Assembly: GCA_016281275.1 (NCBI GenBank)
Contig: JAEEIH010000038.1
Span: 1-35,136, forward strand
DNA from: Lachnospiraceae bacterium
Lineage (GTDB): Bacteria > Bacillota > Clostridia > Lachnospirales > Lachnospiraceae
Direction of reading: 5' to 3'
Length of the DNA: 35,136 nt
In this document: piece after piece, positions 7,803 through 16,335 of the stretch
Position numbering within the stretch: position 1 is the first letter of the stretch
Layout of the letters: each line of letters opens with the position of its first letter
Position numbers and translations under genes: made by a program
The notes under the pieces: generated by a model
Databases searched by the model: none
Seen by the model: only the letters and a program-made list of their open reading frames with translations
What the model was told of the DNA's origin: nothing

Positions 7803-8600
7803 ATGAAAGTGTTTAAGAACAACTTCATAAAAGTTCTTGGATTCGTTGCTGTCTTCGGGTTGTGTATTTTCATGGTCAGCGGAGTTGATGCTAAAGCGGC
7901 GGAGGCAGTCAGGCTTAACCTTCAGACCTGCTACGTTTCTGTTGACGGAACGTACTGGTTGAGAGTGTACAACCTTGACGGTCGTTCAGTGACCTTTAGT
8001 TCAAGTGATACATCGATCGTCACAGTTTCGAGCAGCGGAAAGTTAAAGGGTCGGAACTGCGGGGACGCGGTAATAACCGTACATGTCTACGAGAACGGAT
8101 CGGTGGTGTCCACTCTGCAGTGCGATGTTCATATAGGACCCGCAGCGGTGAGCCTCAGCTTTACCACAAAAAGGCTGGTGCTTAAAGAGGGTACTGCTAA
8201 GAGGATATATCCTCTCATTATCCCCAAGAACACGGTTGAGAAACCCATCTATTGGACGGAAGACGACCGGGTCGCAACTATTTCGTATGCCGGTACGATA
8301 CGCGCGCTTAGCGTCGGATCAGTCGACATTCACGGAATGCTCGATAACGGAGATTCAGACGTTTGCCGCGTTATAGTTCTCTCCGATGTGGACTACGAGG
8401 ACTACCATTATGGCAGGAGAAGTCTGGAAGACATTCTTTCGGACATCGAAAACGCAGAAGACGGGCAGGAGACCGAAGCAGAAGTCGAAGAGGAAATGAA
8501 CGAAGAACCCGTTCAGGGTGAATCAATCACAACCGCGCCTTTGCCTTCTACGGCTTCCTCAAGTGCTGCAGCACCGGTCGCACCGGTCGCAGCCAAGTGA
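7803..8600 (+). CDS. Secreted Big2-like domain protein
   Basis: The 265-residue product starts with an N-terminal hydrophobic signal segment (about residues 10-28, VLGFVAVFGLCIFMVSGV) followed by a likely cleavage region DAKAAEA. Two Ig-like Big2 modules follow, roughly 38-115 (FSSSDTSIVTVSSSGKLKG) and 118-195 (YWTEDDRVATISYAGTIRAL). The C-terminal 70 residues are acidic and then Ala/Ser/Pro-rich, suggesting a flexible tail. No sortase or lipobox motif is present. The start at 7803 follows GGAGG at 7790-7794; an in-frame ATG at 7770 lacks a site. It resembles the larger surface protein at 575 in domain type and is closed by its own terminator. Function is unknown beyond a probable extracellular role. 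Confidence 0.82.
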   Translation: MKVFKNNFIKVLGFVAVFGLCIFMVSGVDAKAAEAVRLNLQTCYVSVDGTYWLRVYNLDGRSVTFSSSDTSIVTVSSSGKLKGRNCGDAVITVHVYENGSVVSTLQCDVHIGPAAVSLSFTTKRLVLKEGTAKRIYPLIIPKNTVEKPIYWTEDDRVATISYAGTIRALSVGSVDIHGMLDNGDSDVCRVIVLSDVDYEDYHYGRRSLEDILSDIENAEDGQETEAEVEEEMNEEPVQGESITTAPLPSTASSSAAAPVAPVAAK

Positions 8601-8632
8601 TGAGCGTCTGAACGTATTACGAAGAGACTACG

Positions 8633-8673
8633 GATGACCGTCCCGGAGCAGTTCGGGCCGGTCATTCTTTTTA
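8633..8673 (+). terminator. Rho-independent terminator after the Big2 gene
   Basis: ATGACCGTCCCG (8634-8645) pairs with CGGGCCGGTCAT (8654-8665) with one mismatch around an 8-nt loop, followed by TCTTTTT. It separates the Big2 gene from the two-component operon that starts 25 bp later. Confidence 0.88.
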
Positions 8674-8697
8674 TAACAAAACGGAAGGAGACTTTTC

Positions 8698-9384
8698 ATG
8701 GAATACATTCTGATAGCGGACGATAATCCTGATATTACCGATGTTCTTTCCAATTACGCACGCAAAGAGGGCTACGAGCCCGTTATCGCTGCCGACGGTG
8801 ATGAAGCGCTCATCATGTTTAAAGAATATAAGCCCGTGTGTGTTCTTCTCGACGTTATGATGCCAAAGAAGGATGGGTACGCCGTATGCCGCGAGATCAG
8901 GCAGGTCTCTGATACTCCCGTCATTCTTGTGACCGCAAGAGGAGAGGATTTTGAAAAGATCATGGGTCTTGACATCGGAGCCGATGATTACATCCTCAAG
9001 CCCTTCAGCCCCAACGAAGTTATGGCGCGTGTCCGGGCCGTTCTCAGGCGCATGACCAAGACGGAAAAGCCTGAAGAAGACTGCATGACCATCGGGACCA
9101 TGAAGCTTTCTCTTTCGGAATATTCTCTTTCGATCGGTGAAACAAAGATCAACCTTACCAAAAAAGAAATCGAGACTATGTGGATCCTTGCAAAGAATCC
9201 GAACAAGGTATTTACCCGCGATAATCTTCTTGACAGCCTTTGGGGCTACGACTACTACGGCGACAACAGAACCGTCGATTCGCACATCAAGCGCCTTCGC
9301 GCGAAGATAGATGCGGTTCCTCATCCCGAATGGGATATAAAAACCGTTTGGGGCGTGGGTTATAAATTTGAGATCAAAGAGTGA
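8698..9384 (+). CDS. OmpR/PhoB-family response regulator
   Basis: The 228-residue protein has an N-terminal receiver domain: acidic pair D8/D9, phosphoacceptor D52 in LLDVMMPKKDG, T79 and K101 in the KPF motif. The C-terminal winged-helix DNA-binding domain (about 130-226) has the LTKKEIETMWIL helix, a TRDNLLDSLWGYDYYGDNRTVD recognition region and the terminal VWGVGYKFE hairpin. Phosphorylation by the downstream kinase should promote dimer binding to target promoters. The start follows AAGGAG at 8684-8689. The kinase gene begins 104 bp after the stop. The regulated genes are not evident from the window. Confidence 0.93.
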   Translation: MEYILIADDNPDITDVLSNYARKEGYEPVIAADGDEALIMFKEYKPVCVLLDVMMPKKDGYAVCREIRQVSDTPVILVTARGEDFEKIMGLDIGADDYILKPFSPNEVMARVRAVLRRMTKTEKPEEDCMTIGTMKLSLSEYSLSIGETKINLTKKEIETMWILAKNPNKVFTRDNLLDSLWGYDYYGDNRTVDSHIKRLRAKIDAVPHPEWDIKTVWGVGYKFEIKE

Positions 9385-9488
9385 GACGACGCCGAAAGAT
9401 TGATGATCGGGGAGCAAAACGATCACAAAAGATTACGGTTCAAAGAGAATCGATGGAGAAACGCTTGACGGATTTTTAAGAGGGGAAA

Positions 9489-10946
9489 ATGAAGGGTTTT
9501 TTCAGCAGGTTTAACAACATATTCTTCAAAGTGTTCGGTGCGCTTTCGGCACTGACGCTCATCTTCGCTCTTCTTTTGGGAATTGTTTTTCTGAGACTCT
9601 ACACTACAGCAACGCAGCGAAGCAGACAGGAACAGCTCATCCATGTATCGAACCAGCTTGCGACAAGACTTGGGGACACGATTATCTACGGCAACTACGA
9701 GGAAATGATGCAGTTCCTTGAAATATATAATTCCTTCGAGTCGGCAGAACTTTGGTACATTCCGAACGGGAATGCCGAACTCAGCGTGGAGGACGAGTTT
9801 TTGATTATAGACACAAAGATCCCGACCGAACAGGAGGAATTCGTCGAAGTGGTCAGAAAGGCCTCCGAAGGTAATCAGGAGGCGTCTGTTTTTTACAGCG
9901 AGATCCATAAAGCCACAGCTATAGTTGTCGGAACTCCTGTTTACGGAGCGAACGGAAGCGTTTATGGCGCTCTGGTGTCGATAGAGACGCTCGAGGATCT
10001 CGACGATGCGATCAGAAGTACCGGGCGGATGATCTTCATAAGCGCGGTCATGGCTCTTTTGGTGAGTGGTCTCCTCGCCTTTTTGTTTGCGCGAAGGATC
10101 ACAGAACCCGTAAGACAGATGCGTCTCATGACGCGTGACATGATGGACGGAAATTATAAGCTCAAAACCGGCATCAGTCGTCATGACGAGATCGGCGAGA
10201 TGGCGCGAAGTATAGACATGCTCTCGGACAAGCTGCTTGAAAATGAGGAGGAGCGAAAGAACATGGAGCAGATGAGGCTCGACTTCTTCGCGAATGTTTC
10301 ACATGAACTGAGGACTCCGATCACGGTTGTTCGCGCGTATGCGGAAAGCCTCGTGGACGGCGTGGTGACTTCAAAGGAAGCACAGGAGGACTACTACGCG
10401 CGCATTCTTCGCGAGTGCTCGAATATGGAACGTCTTGTGGGAGATCTGCTCACTCTCTCCAAGATGCAGAATCCCAACTTCCGTATCGAAAAGGAACTCG
10501 TGAGTCTCACACAGATACTTGAGGACGCTGTGGGTGGAGTTGCGGCGATAGCAGCGGATAAGGACATCGAGATAAGCCCTTCGGGACAATTCGACGAACC
10601 ATGCATGGTGATGGGTGATTACGGCAGGCTCAGGCAGATGTTTATGGTGGTCTTTGACAACGCTCTGAAATTTTCACCCGAGGGATCCACAATTCATGTG
10701 GATGTTAAGTGCGCCGGCGGGATCGAAGTAACGATCAGGGATGAAGGCTCGGGGATCGCGCCCGAGGATATTCCGAACATCTTCGAGAAATTCTACAAGT
10801 CCCGCCTGCTTGAGAATGAAAAAGGCTCGGGGCTGGGGCTCGCGATCGCAAAATATATCTGTGAGAAGCACAACGGTACGGTAAGGGTTGAAAGTGAACT
10901 CGGAAAAGGTTCGGCGTTCACATTTGCATTCGGAACAGTGAAATAA
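9489..10946 (+). CDS. Membrane sensor histidine kinase (HAMP-HisKA-HATPase)
   Basis: The 485-residue kinase has two membrane helices (about 16-37 and 181-201) around a 140-residue extracytoplasmic sensor with a PAS-like fold feel (VVGTPVYGANGSVYGALV). A HAMP linker follows (about 202-255), then the H box FFANVSHELRTP with phosphorylatable H272. The ATPase domain is complete: N391 in the N box (FDNALKFS), G1 DEGSGI, F box EKFYKS and G2 GSGLGLAIAK. It should autophosphorylate and pass phosphate to the upstream OmpR-type regulator. GAGGGGA precedes the ATG. The ligand is unknown. The next feature is a 6S-like RNA with its own promoter. Confidence 0.94.
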   Translation: MKGFFSRFNNIFFKVFGALSALTLIFALLLGIVFLRLYTTATQRSRQEQLIHVSNQLATRLGDTIIYGNYEEMMQFLEIYNSFESAELWYIPNGNAELSVEDEFLIIDTKIPTEQEEFVEVVRKASEGNQEASVFYSEIHKATAIVVGTPVYGANGSVYGALVSIETLEDLDDAIRSTGRMIFISAVMALLVSGLLAFLFARRITEPVRQMRLMTRDMMDGNYKLKTGISRHDEIGEMARSIDMLSDKLLENEEERKNMEQMRLDFFANVSHELRTPITVVRAYAESLVDGVVTSKEAQEDYYARILRECSNMERLVGDLLTLSKMQNPNFRIEKELVSLTQILEDAVGGVAAIAADKDIEISPSGQFDEPCMVMGDYGRLRQMFMVVFDNALKFSPEGSTIHVDVKCAGGIEVTIRDEGSGIAPEDIPNIFEKFYKSRLLENEKGSGLGLAIAKYICEKHNGTVRVESELGKGSAFTFAFGTVK

Positions 10947-11047
10947 TCTTGCACATATATTTAGTGCACACAATTAGTGAAATAAACGCAAAAATAATTG
11001 AAAATTCTGAAAAAGATAAAATAATTTCTGTAATCTGCAAATAACGC

Positions 11048-11076
11048 TTGCAATTTATTAGAAAATATGTTAGTAT
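11048..11076 (+). promoter_or_regulatory. Promoter of the 6S-like RNA
   Basis: TTGCAA (11048-11053), a 17-bp spacer and TAGTAT (11071-11076) lie in an AT-rich stretch. Transcription would start near 11083. That is about 58 nt upstream of the expected 6S closing stem, leaving a small structured 5' section. Confidence 0.6.
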
Positions 11077-11140
11077 AGAAACATCAAAAAAGCAATCGGC
11101 ACCGAGAGGTGAGATAAAGCTTTTTAGGCTCGCAAGAGCA

Positions 11141-11351
11141 GTGATATCCTGGGGTGTTCGATATTCCCGCGTTTTTGAACCTACATTACTTTAAAAGGGA
11201 TTCCGATATTTTTAAGTGGATGTCAGGCCGCCGGGTAAGCGGAAGGCAGAAGCTTAAGTGAGGTTACCCACCTAGCTTGGGGCTAGGAGTCAAAGATCGG
11301 GAGACGGCACTTTGGGGAACAATTTACGGGACTGATGTCCCGTATTTTTTT
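11141..11351 (+). ncRNA. ssrS: 6S RNA (SsrS-like), transcript possibly from about 11083
   Basis: 6S RNA mimics an open promoter and binds the sigma-A RNA polymerase holoenzyme. The candidate closing stem pairs TCCTGGGGTGTTCG (11147-11160) with the GGCACTTTGGGGA region (11306-11318), and CCCG (11166-11169) with CGGG (11298-11301). Inside are a hairpin built from ACTTTAAAA and TTTTTAAGT, and the CACCTAGC...GCTAGGAGTC hairpin (about 11270-11290) that I recall as typical of Firmicutes 6S RNAs. Length from the closing stem to the terminator is about 190-210 nt, the family size. Identification is by remembered consensus and fold, not a covariance search. It is not tmRNA, RNase P RNA or SRP RNA, whose conserved cores are absent. 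The 10947-11581 gap contains this RNA, its promoter and terminator, and the ftsH promoter. Confidence 0.72.
11326..11351 (+). terminator. Terminator of the 6S-like RNA
   Basis: ACGGGAC (11326-11332) and GTCCCGT (11337-11343) form a perfect 7-bp stem around TGAT, followed by A and seven T residues. It is a textbook intrinsic terminator and marks the 3' end of the structured RNA. Confidence 0.92.
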
Positions 11352-11468
11352 GATTTCTGAAAGCTTTATGGGTATCGATTCGGGTTTGGGACAGAATCCA
11401 GAGCTCATTTTTTATAGTTTCTACATACTTTCTTCACTTTTCGTTCTATTTTCTTTTACTATGTAATG

Positions 11469-11477
11469 TGATATAAT
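11469..11477 (+). promoter_or_regulatory. Extended -10 promoter for ftsH
   Basis: TGATATAAT is a perfect extended -10 (TGnTATAAT), which can work without a good -35; only T-rich sequence lies where -35 should be. Transcription would start near 11484, giving a leader of about 98 nt to the ATG at 11582. This makes the in-frame upstream start at 11492 unlikely. Confidence 0.65.
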
Positions 11478-11581
11478 ACCGCTCAGTTTGGATGTTATAT
11501 GCAACCCCAAAAATGTTCGCATCATGCAGAAAGGATACGGGCTTTACAGCACCCGTTCAGTATATACAGGCAGGTACCGTA

Positions 11582-13636
11582 ATGAATGATTTAAGAGGAA
11601 ATAAAAACAATAAAAACGATGGTAAGCCCAACAGCAGGCTGATACTCGCATGTGTCGGCATCACCGTTATGCTGATACTCTTTTTCAGTCAGATCTCAAA
11701 AAGCCTTCAGGCAGGACTTCAACAGGAAATCTCGTACGACACATTCCTCAGGATGGTTGAGGAAAATCTTGTGGACACGGTGTTTATTAAGCACGAGAAG
11801 CTCGAGATCGTGCCCAAAACGGCATCGACTAATCCCTACGAGGCTGTGACGTATTATACGGGCACCCTTGATGATTCAGACCTCATTGACAAGCTTTATG
11901 AATCGGGAATTACTTTCAGTGGTGAGATCGTCGATACGGGAACCACCATTTTTGATATAATCCTTGCTTACGGCGTTCCCTTTATCATCATTTATATCCT
12001 CATGTATTTCTTTATGAGGACGGTGACAAAAGGAGGCGGCGGAGGACTCATGGGCGTCGGCAAGAGCAATGCCAAGCTTTATGATGTCGAAAAGGAGACC
12101 GGCGTTACATTTAAGGATGTTGCCGGACAGGATGAGGCAAAGGAATCCATCTACGAGCTTGTGGATTTCCTTCACAATCCGGGTAAATATCAGCAGATCG
12201 GTGCAAGGCTTCCGAAGGGAGCGCTTCTTGTGGGACCGCCCGGAACCGGTAAAACGCTTCTTGCGAAGGCTGTCGCCGGCGAGGCGCATGTGCCTTTCTT
12301 CTCACTTGCGGGTTCGGCCTTTGTCGAGATGTTTGTCGGCGTCGGCGCTTCCCGTGTAAGAGATCTTTTTAAGCAGGCACAGGCGCAGGCACCTTGTATC
12401 GTGTTTATTGATGAGATCGACGCGATCGGCAAGAGCAGGGATTCTCAGTTCAGCGGAGGCAACGACGAGCGCGAGCAGACACTTAACCAGCTGCTTGCCG
12501 AGATGGACGGTTTCGATACATCAAAGGGTATCGTGATCCTTGCTGCCACAAACCGCCCCGAGGTTCTCGATAAGGCGCTTCTGAGACCCGGTCGTTTTGA
12601 CAGAAGGATAATTGTTGAGAAGCCCGATCTTAAAGGACGTGTTGAGGTCCTTAAGGTTCATGCGGCACATGTCAACCTTGACGAGTCGGTAAATCTTGAG
12701 GAAATCGGACTTGCAACATCGGGTGCGGTAGGCTCCGATCTTGCAAATATCATAAACGAAGCAGCGATCCTTGCCGTGAAGAACGGACGTAATGCGGTTT
12801 GCCAGGCAGATCTCATGGAATCCGTCGAGGTGGTCATCGCAGGCAAGGAAAAAAAGGACAGGGTTTTAAGTCCTGAAGAAAAGAAAATAGTGGCATACCA
12901 CGAGACCGGTCATGCGCTTATCACCGCGCTTGAAAAGAAGGCCGAACCCGTGCAGAAGATAACGATCGTTCCGAGGACCATGGGGTCTCTCGGGTATGTA
13001 ATGCAGGTTCCCGAGGAGGAGAAGTACCTTCAGAGTGCCGATGAACTCAGAGCACGTCTTGTGACGCTTTACGGCGGTCGCGCTGCGGAAGAGGTTGTGT
13101 TCGGTTCCATCACAACAGGTGCGGCGAGCGATATCGAAAAAGCAACTCAGATTGCCCGCGCAATGGTAACTCAGTACGGTATGTCCAAAAAGTTCGGTCT
13201 TGTGGCACTCGAGTCCGTAGAACACAGGTATCTTGACGGTCGGCCCGTGATGAACTGCGGACAGGACACAATCAGCGAAGTTGACCATGAGGTGATGGAA
13301 CTTCTTGAAGAGTGCCATGCCAAGGCAATCAAACTCCTGGAGGAGAACAGGGACGCGCTCGACAAGATCGCGGCATATCTTTCGGAAAAAGAGACGATCA
13401 CAGGTAAGCAGTTCATGGAACTCTACGAGCAGGCTGTTGCTGAGAGAGGAATGAATTCCGAAGAAAGCAATACCGCGACGGCTGAGGTTGGTGAAAAGAC
13501 TAAAGGTGGGGTTACGTTTTTAACGGATGAAGACTTTTTTGATGATTCACCCCCGAAATGGGATTCGGGAGATTCGGATCCTGAAGCAGGGGAATCCGAG
13601 ACGGATGATAGATCGCATAAGATTTGGAAGAGGTGA
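11582..13636 (+). CDS. ftsH: ATP-dependent zinc metalloprotease FtsH
   Basis: FtsH is a membrane-anchored AAA+ protease that degrades misfolded membrane proteins and short-lived regulators. The 684-residue product has two membrane helices (about 20-36 and 122-146) around an extracytoplasmic loop. The AAA domain has Walker A GPPGTGKT at 218-225, Walker B VFIDEID near 274-280 and the second region of homology [20 protein letters not shown]. The zinc site is HETGH at 440-444 with third ligand D517 in [11 protein letters not shown]. The last 45 residues are strongly acidic and probably disordered. ATG at 11582 gives a normal FtsH N terminus; a longer frame from 11492 adds 30 unmatched residues and would leave almost no leader. 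The site upstream (AGGCAGGT) is modest. Confidence 0.96.
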   Translation: MNDLRGNKNNKNDGKPNSRLILACVGITVMLILFFSQISKSLQAGLQQEISYDTFLRMVEENLVDTVFIKHEKLEIVPKTASTNPYEAVTYYTGTLDDSDLIDKLYESGITFSGEIVDTGTTIFDIILAYGVPFIIIYILMYFFMRTVTKGGGGGLMGVGKSNAKLYDVEKETGVTFKDVAGQDEAKESIYELVDFLHNPGKYQQIGARLPKGALLVGPPGTGKTLLAKAVAGEAHVPFFSLAGSAFVEMFVGVGASRVRDLFKQAQAQAPCIVFIDEIDAIGKSRDSQFSGGNDEREQTLNQLLAEMDGFDTSKGIVILAATNRPEVLDKALLRPGRFDRRIIVEKPDLKGRVEVLKVHAAHVNLDESVNLEEIGLATSGAVGSDLANIINEAAILAVKNGRNAVCQADLMESVEVVIAGKEKKDRVLSPEEKKIVAYHETGHALITALEKKAEPVQKITIVPRTMGSLGYVMQVPEEEKYLQSADELRARLVTLYGGRAAEEVVFGSITTGAASDIEKATQIARAMVTQYGMSKKFGLVALESVEHRYLDGRPVMNCGQDTISEVDHEVMELLEECHAKAIKLLEENRDALDKIAAYLSEKETITGKQFMELYEQAVAERGMNSEESNTATAEVGEKTKGGVTFLTDEDFFDDSPPKWDSGDSDPEAGESETDDRSHKIWKR

Positions 13637-13662
13637 GTCTTCTGAGAATTGAGGAATTTAAG

Positions 13663-13872
13663 ATGGAACGTCCCGGTCAGGTAGAGATCGGGCAGCAAGT
13701 CGAGATAGTGGAACGCAACACGGTTGCGTTCTACTACTATATAATCGTGCCGGCTGTGGCGATGTCGGGAAATTACAAGTTCTCCGAAAGGATCAAAGCG
13801 AGAAGCGGCGTGGTAAAGGACATTAAAAGGGACGAAAGAGGATATTTCGTTTTTGTTGAATTCGAAGAGTAA
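13663..13872 (+). CDS. Small conserved-looking protein of unknown function
   Basis: This 69-residue protein has no signal peptide or membrane helix. It contains a central hydrophobic beta-rich stretch (TVAFYYYIIVPAVAM) and charged ends, suggesting a compact beta-barrel-like fold. The start at 13663 follows GAGGAA with six-base spacing; reading could extend upstream to a GTG or TTG, with poorer sites. It begins 27 bp after ftsH and is probably translated from the same transcript. I do not recognise the family. Codon usage resembles its neighbours, so a real gene is likely. Confidence 0.65.
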   Translation: MERPGQVEIGQQVEIVERNTVAFYYYIIVPAVAMSGNYKFSERIKARSGVVKDIKRDERGYFVFVEFEE

Positions 13873-13929
13873 GTAAACTGTTTCGGAATATCGTCATTGA
13901 CGCGGACCGGATCATATGGGAACGCAGGT

Positions 13930-13958
13930 GTGACGGCACGGTGGTTTTTTGCTATAAT
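13930..13958 (+). promoter_or_regulatory. Promoter of uvrC
   Basis: GTGACG (13930-13935), a 17-bp spacer and a perfect TATAAT (13953-13958) precede the uvrC start at 13983, leaving an untranslated leader of about 18-20 nt. It suggests uvrC can be expressed separately from ftsH. Confidence 0.65.
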
Positions 13959-13982
13959 GGTGTATCACGGTGGGGGAAGCAG

Positions 13983-15815
13983 ATGTTTGATATAAGCGAA
14001 GAATTAAAAAAGCTTCCGGATAAGCCCGGGGTGTATATCATGCATGATGCCCCCGGTAATATAATCTATGTCGGAAAAGCAATCAGTCTGAAAAATCGCG
14101 TCCGGCAATATTTTCAAAAAAGAGTGCGCTCGCCCAAAATCGAGCGGATGATCTCACTTATTGACCATTTTGAGTATATAGTGGTGGACAGCGAGGTCGA
14201 GGCGCTCGTTCTGGAATGTAATCTGATAAAAGAAAACAGACCCAAGTACAACACAATGCTCATGGATGACAAATCCTACCCGTTCATAAAGGTGACGGTA
14301 GGTGAAGATTATCCGCGCGTATTTTTAACACATAATGTAAAAAAAGACGGATCGAAGTATTTCGGACCATATACGGATGTGGGTGCAGCGAAGAACGCGC
14401 TTGCGCTTCTTGACAACCTCTACGGACTTCGACCCTGCAGAAAGACCATTGAAAAAGGAAAGCTCTTAAAGCCGTGCCTTTATCATGACGTTCACAAGTG
14501 TAAGGCTCCGTGCGCGGGGCTCGTGAGTGATGAGGAATACGGTTCACTTGTGAAAAATGTCATTGAGTTCCTTTCGGGAAACGTTGCACCGATCAGAAAG
14601 AAGCTCAAAGAAGAGATGAAGGAAGCGTCCGACAGCCTCGAATTTGAGCGGGCGGCGCAGCTACGCGATCTGATCGCTGACATTGAGAGAGTGGTAAAGG
14701 CACAGAAAATAACTGCTTCCGACGACGGTGACAGAGATGTGATCGGTCTGGCCGTAAAGGATGACAGAGCTGTGGCGCAGGTCTTTTTTATCCGCAAGGG
14801 AAGAATGACGGGCAGGGAACACTTCTATCTGACCGAAGCAGGAGAGGAAACCCCGGAATCGCTCCTCGGGACATTTATAAAACAGTTCTATACCGGAAAC
14901 CCCAACATTCCGGGTAACATTCTTCTGCCCGGAGAGCCTGAGGAAAAGGAATCGCTCGAGGAGATACTGTCTGCTATGGCCGGTTATAAGGTTACGCTCA
15001 GGATTCCCGCGCGCGGTGACAAGGAAGGGCTCGTACGGCTGGCAGTCGATAATGCGAAGATGGTACTCGAAAAAGACCATGAAAGGCTTGAGAGTGAACA
15101 CGAAGGCGCGATGGATGCCCTCAGGGAGCTCGCAGGGCTTCTGGATATTGAGCCGCCGCGCAGGATTGAATCGTACGACATCTCGAACACGAGCGGCTTT
15201 GAATCCGTGGGTTCCATGGTTGTTCATGAAAACGGTAAGCCGAAAAAAAGCGACTACCGCAAGTTCCGGATCAGAACCGTCAAGGGTCCGGATGATTACG
15301 CATCGCTTGCGGAAGTTCTTCGCAGGAGACTCACCCACCGTGAACGCATCGCGGACGGGGATGATTCGTTTAGCGACTTCCCCGATCTCATCCTGATGGA
15401 TGGCGGACGAGGTCAGGTTAACGTGGCACTTGAGGTCATGGAAGAACTCGGACTTGATATCCGTGTCTGCGGGCTCGTAAAGGACGATCATCACAGGACA
15501 CGCGGGCTTTACTGTGACGGTGTGGAAGTACCTATCAGCATGAGGAGCGCTGCTTTTATGTTCATCACGAGGATCCAGGATGAGACCCACCGATTTGCGA
15601 TCGAATATCACAGAGAGCTTCGCTCGCGCGCACAGACGCGCTCGATCCTTGATGATATCCCGAATATCGGACCCAAGAGGCGGCGCGCACTCCTGAAAGC
15701 GTTCGGATCGCTTGAGGCGCTCCGCGATGCGGATCTGCGGACTATCGCTAATGTCGAAGGTATGACGGAGGCGGCAGCGCAGTCCGTATATGAATTTTTC
15801 CATGCGGAGAACTGA
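13983..15815 (+). CDS. uvrC: Excinuclease ABC subunit C
   Basis: UvrC makes the dual incision in nucleotide excision repair after UvrA/UvrB mark the damage. The 610-residue protein has the N-terminal GIY-YIG nuclease (KPGVYIMHD at 14-22, NIIYVGKA at 26-33), the UvrB-interacting UVR helix pair (about 205-236, LEFERAAQLRDLI), and the RNase H-like C-terminal nuclease (ESYDISNTSG and LILMDGGRGQV). Tandem helix-hairpin-helix motifs close it (about 555-607, IPNIGPKRRRALL and VEGMTEAAAQSV). Length is normal. Start 13983 follows GGGGGAAG; an in-frame ATG at 13941 lies upstream of the -10 box, so it is not used. No terminator is obvious before the repeat region that follows. Confidence 0.97.
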   Translation: MFDISEELKKLPDKPGVYIMHDAPGNIIYVGKAISLKNRVRQYFQKRVRSPKIERMISLIDHFEYIVVDSEVEALVLECNLIKENRPKYNTMLMDDKSYPFIKVTVGEDYPRVFLTHNVKKDGSKYFGPYTDVGAAKNALALLDNLYGLRPCRKTIEKGKLLKPCLYHDVHKCKAPCAGLVSDEEYGSLVKNVIEFLSGNVAPIRKKLKEEMKEASDSLEFERAAQLRDLIADIERVVKAQKITASDDGDRDVIGLAVKDDRAVAQVFFIRKGRMTGREHFYLTEAGEETPESLLGTFIKQFYTGNPNIPGNILLPGEPEEKESLEEILSAMAGYKVTLRIPARGDKEGLVRLAVDNAKMVLEKDHERLESEHEGAMDALRELAGLLDIEPPRRIESYDISNTSGFESVGSMVVHENGKPKKSDYRKFRIRTVKGPDDYASLAEVLRRRLTHRERIADGDDSFSDFPDLILMDGGRGQVNVALEVMEELGLDIRVCGLVKDDHHRTRGLYCDGVEVPISMRSAAFMFITRIQDETHRFAIEYHRELRSRAQTRSILDDIPNIGPKRRRALLKAFGSLEALRDADLRTIANVEGMTEAAAQSVYEFFHAEN

Positions 15816-15897
15816 GGCTGCTAACGTGATATACATACGTAATGTTCGGATTCAGGCAGGGGCTGCATTGATAGGTAACGTGGGGTTCGGATTTGGT

Positions 15898-15939
15898 ACA
15901 TGCGATTTTACACATGCGATTATGTACATGCGGCTTAGG
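15898..15939. repeat. Three 14-bp tandem repeats (ACATGCGATT type)
   Basis: ACATGCG recurs at 15898, 15912 and 15926, an exact 14-bp period, with consensus ACATGCGATTWTRY; the third copy is diverged. The block sits directly left of the larger palindromic element and overlaps its possible outer arm GGCTTAGGC (15932-15940). Nothing suggests coding. Confidence 0.7.
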
Positions 15940-15950
15940 CTACCACGTAC

Positions 15951-16054
15951 ATAATTCCCGGCGAACGCTCTCGCTTGCGTTTCACACGCAGCGGTACTAA
16001 GCGACGAAAGTACCGTCGCTAAGTGCCGGCGTGTTCAAGCATCCCGGGAATTAT
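15951..16054 (+). repeat. Branched palindromic element, left copy
   Basis: An 11-bp perfect outer stem, ATAATTCCCGG (15951-15961) with CCGGGAATTAT (16044-16054), encloses a small arm (AACGC...GCGTT, 15964-15981) and a long hairpin. In the long hairpin, ACACGC (15984-15989) pairs with GCGTGT (16029-16034), a two-base bulge follows, then GGTACTAAGCGACG (15993-16006) pairs with CGTCGCTAAGTGCC (16014-16027) with two mismatches. A further 9-bp arm GGCTTAGGC (15932-15940) can pair with GCCTAAGCC (16065-16073). A homologous copy in opposite orientation lies at 16336-16438. No gene is apparent. It could be a structured RNA or a MITE/REP-like repeat. Confidence 0.9.
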
Positions 16055-16065
16055 CTACGGGCGCG

Positions 16066-16281
16066 CCTAAGCCTTGCGGGGAAACCATCAGTTGAAATGG
16101 TGAAATAAACCGTAGTAGGGAAAAATTAATTGTCGTACCTAAGCCTTGCGGGGAAACCATCAGTTGAAATGGTGAAATAGACCGTAGTAGGGAAAAATTA
16201 ATTGTCGCACCTAAGCCTTGCGGGAAATTGCCAGTTGAAATAATAATACAAACTGTTGTAAAGGATATTGTCAATTTGTAA
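16066..16281. repeat. Three 72-bp tandem repeats between the inverted elements
   Basis: Units begin with CCTAAGCCTTGCGGG at 16066, 16138 and 16210, an exact 72-bp period. Units 1 and 2 differ at only two or three positions; unit 3 keeps the first 15 bp and CAGTTGAAAT and then decays. Each intact unit holds a small inverted repeat, ACCAT...ATGGT. Because 72 is divisible by three the minus strand stays open with a 24-residue repeat, but there is no ribosome binding site and I do not call it coding. The CCTAAGCC at each unit start is complementary to GGCTTAGG at 15932-15939. Confidence 0.92.
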
Positions 16282-16335
16282 TATATGGGTCCCAGACAAA
16301 TTGCAGTAAAGAAAATAGCCGGAGCGCGTCCGAAA

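Noticed and set aside
11083-11351. Structured RNA as tmRNA, RNase P RNA or SRP RNA
   Set aside because: No tRNA-like end, no RNase P core and no SRP tetraloop core were seen; the fold fits 6S RNA better.
11492-11581. Longer ftsH N terminus from 11492
   Set aside because: It would leave almost no leader after the extended -10 at 11469-11477, and the added residues do not look like FtsH.
14661-15836. 391-residue minus-strand open frame
   Set aside because: It is antisense to uvrC, which has complete family motifs. The opposite frame lacks recognisable domains.
16066-16281. 72-bp repeats as a CRISPR array
   Set aside because: The units are contiguous with no unique spacers, too long for CRISPR repeats, and no cas genes are nearby.
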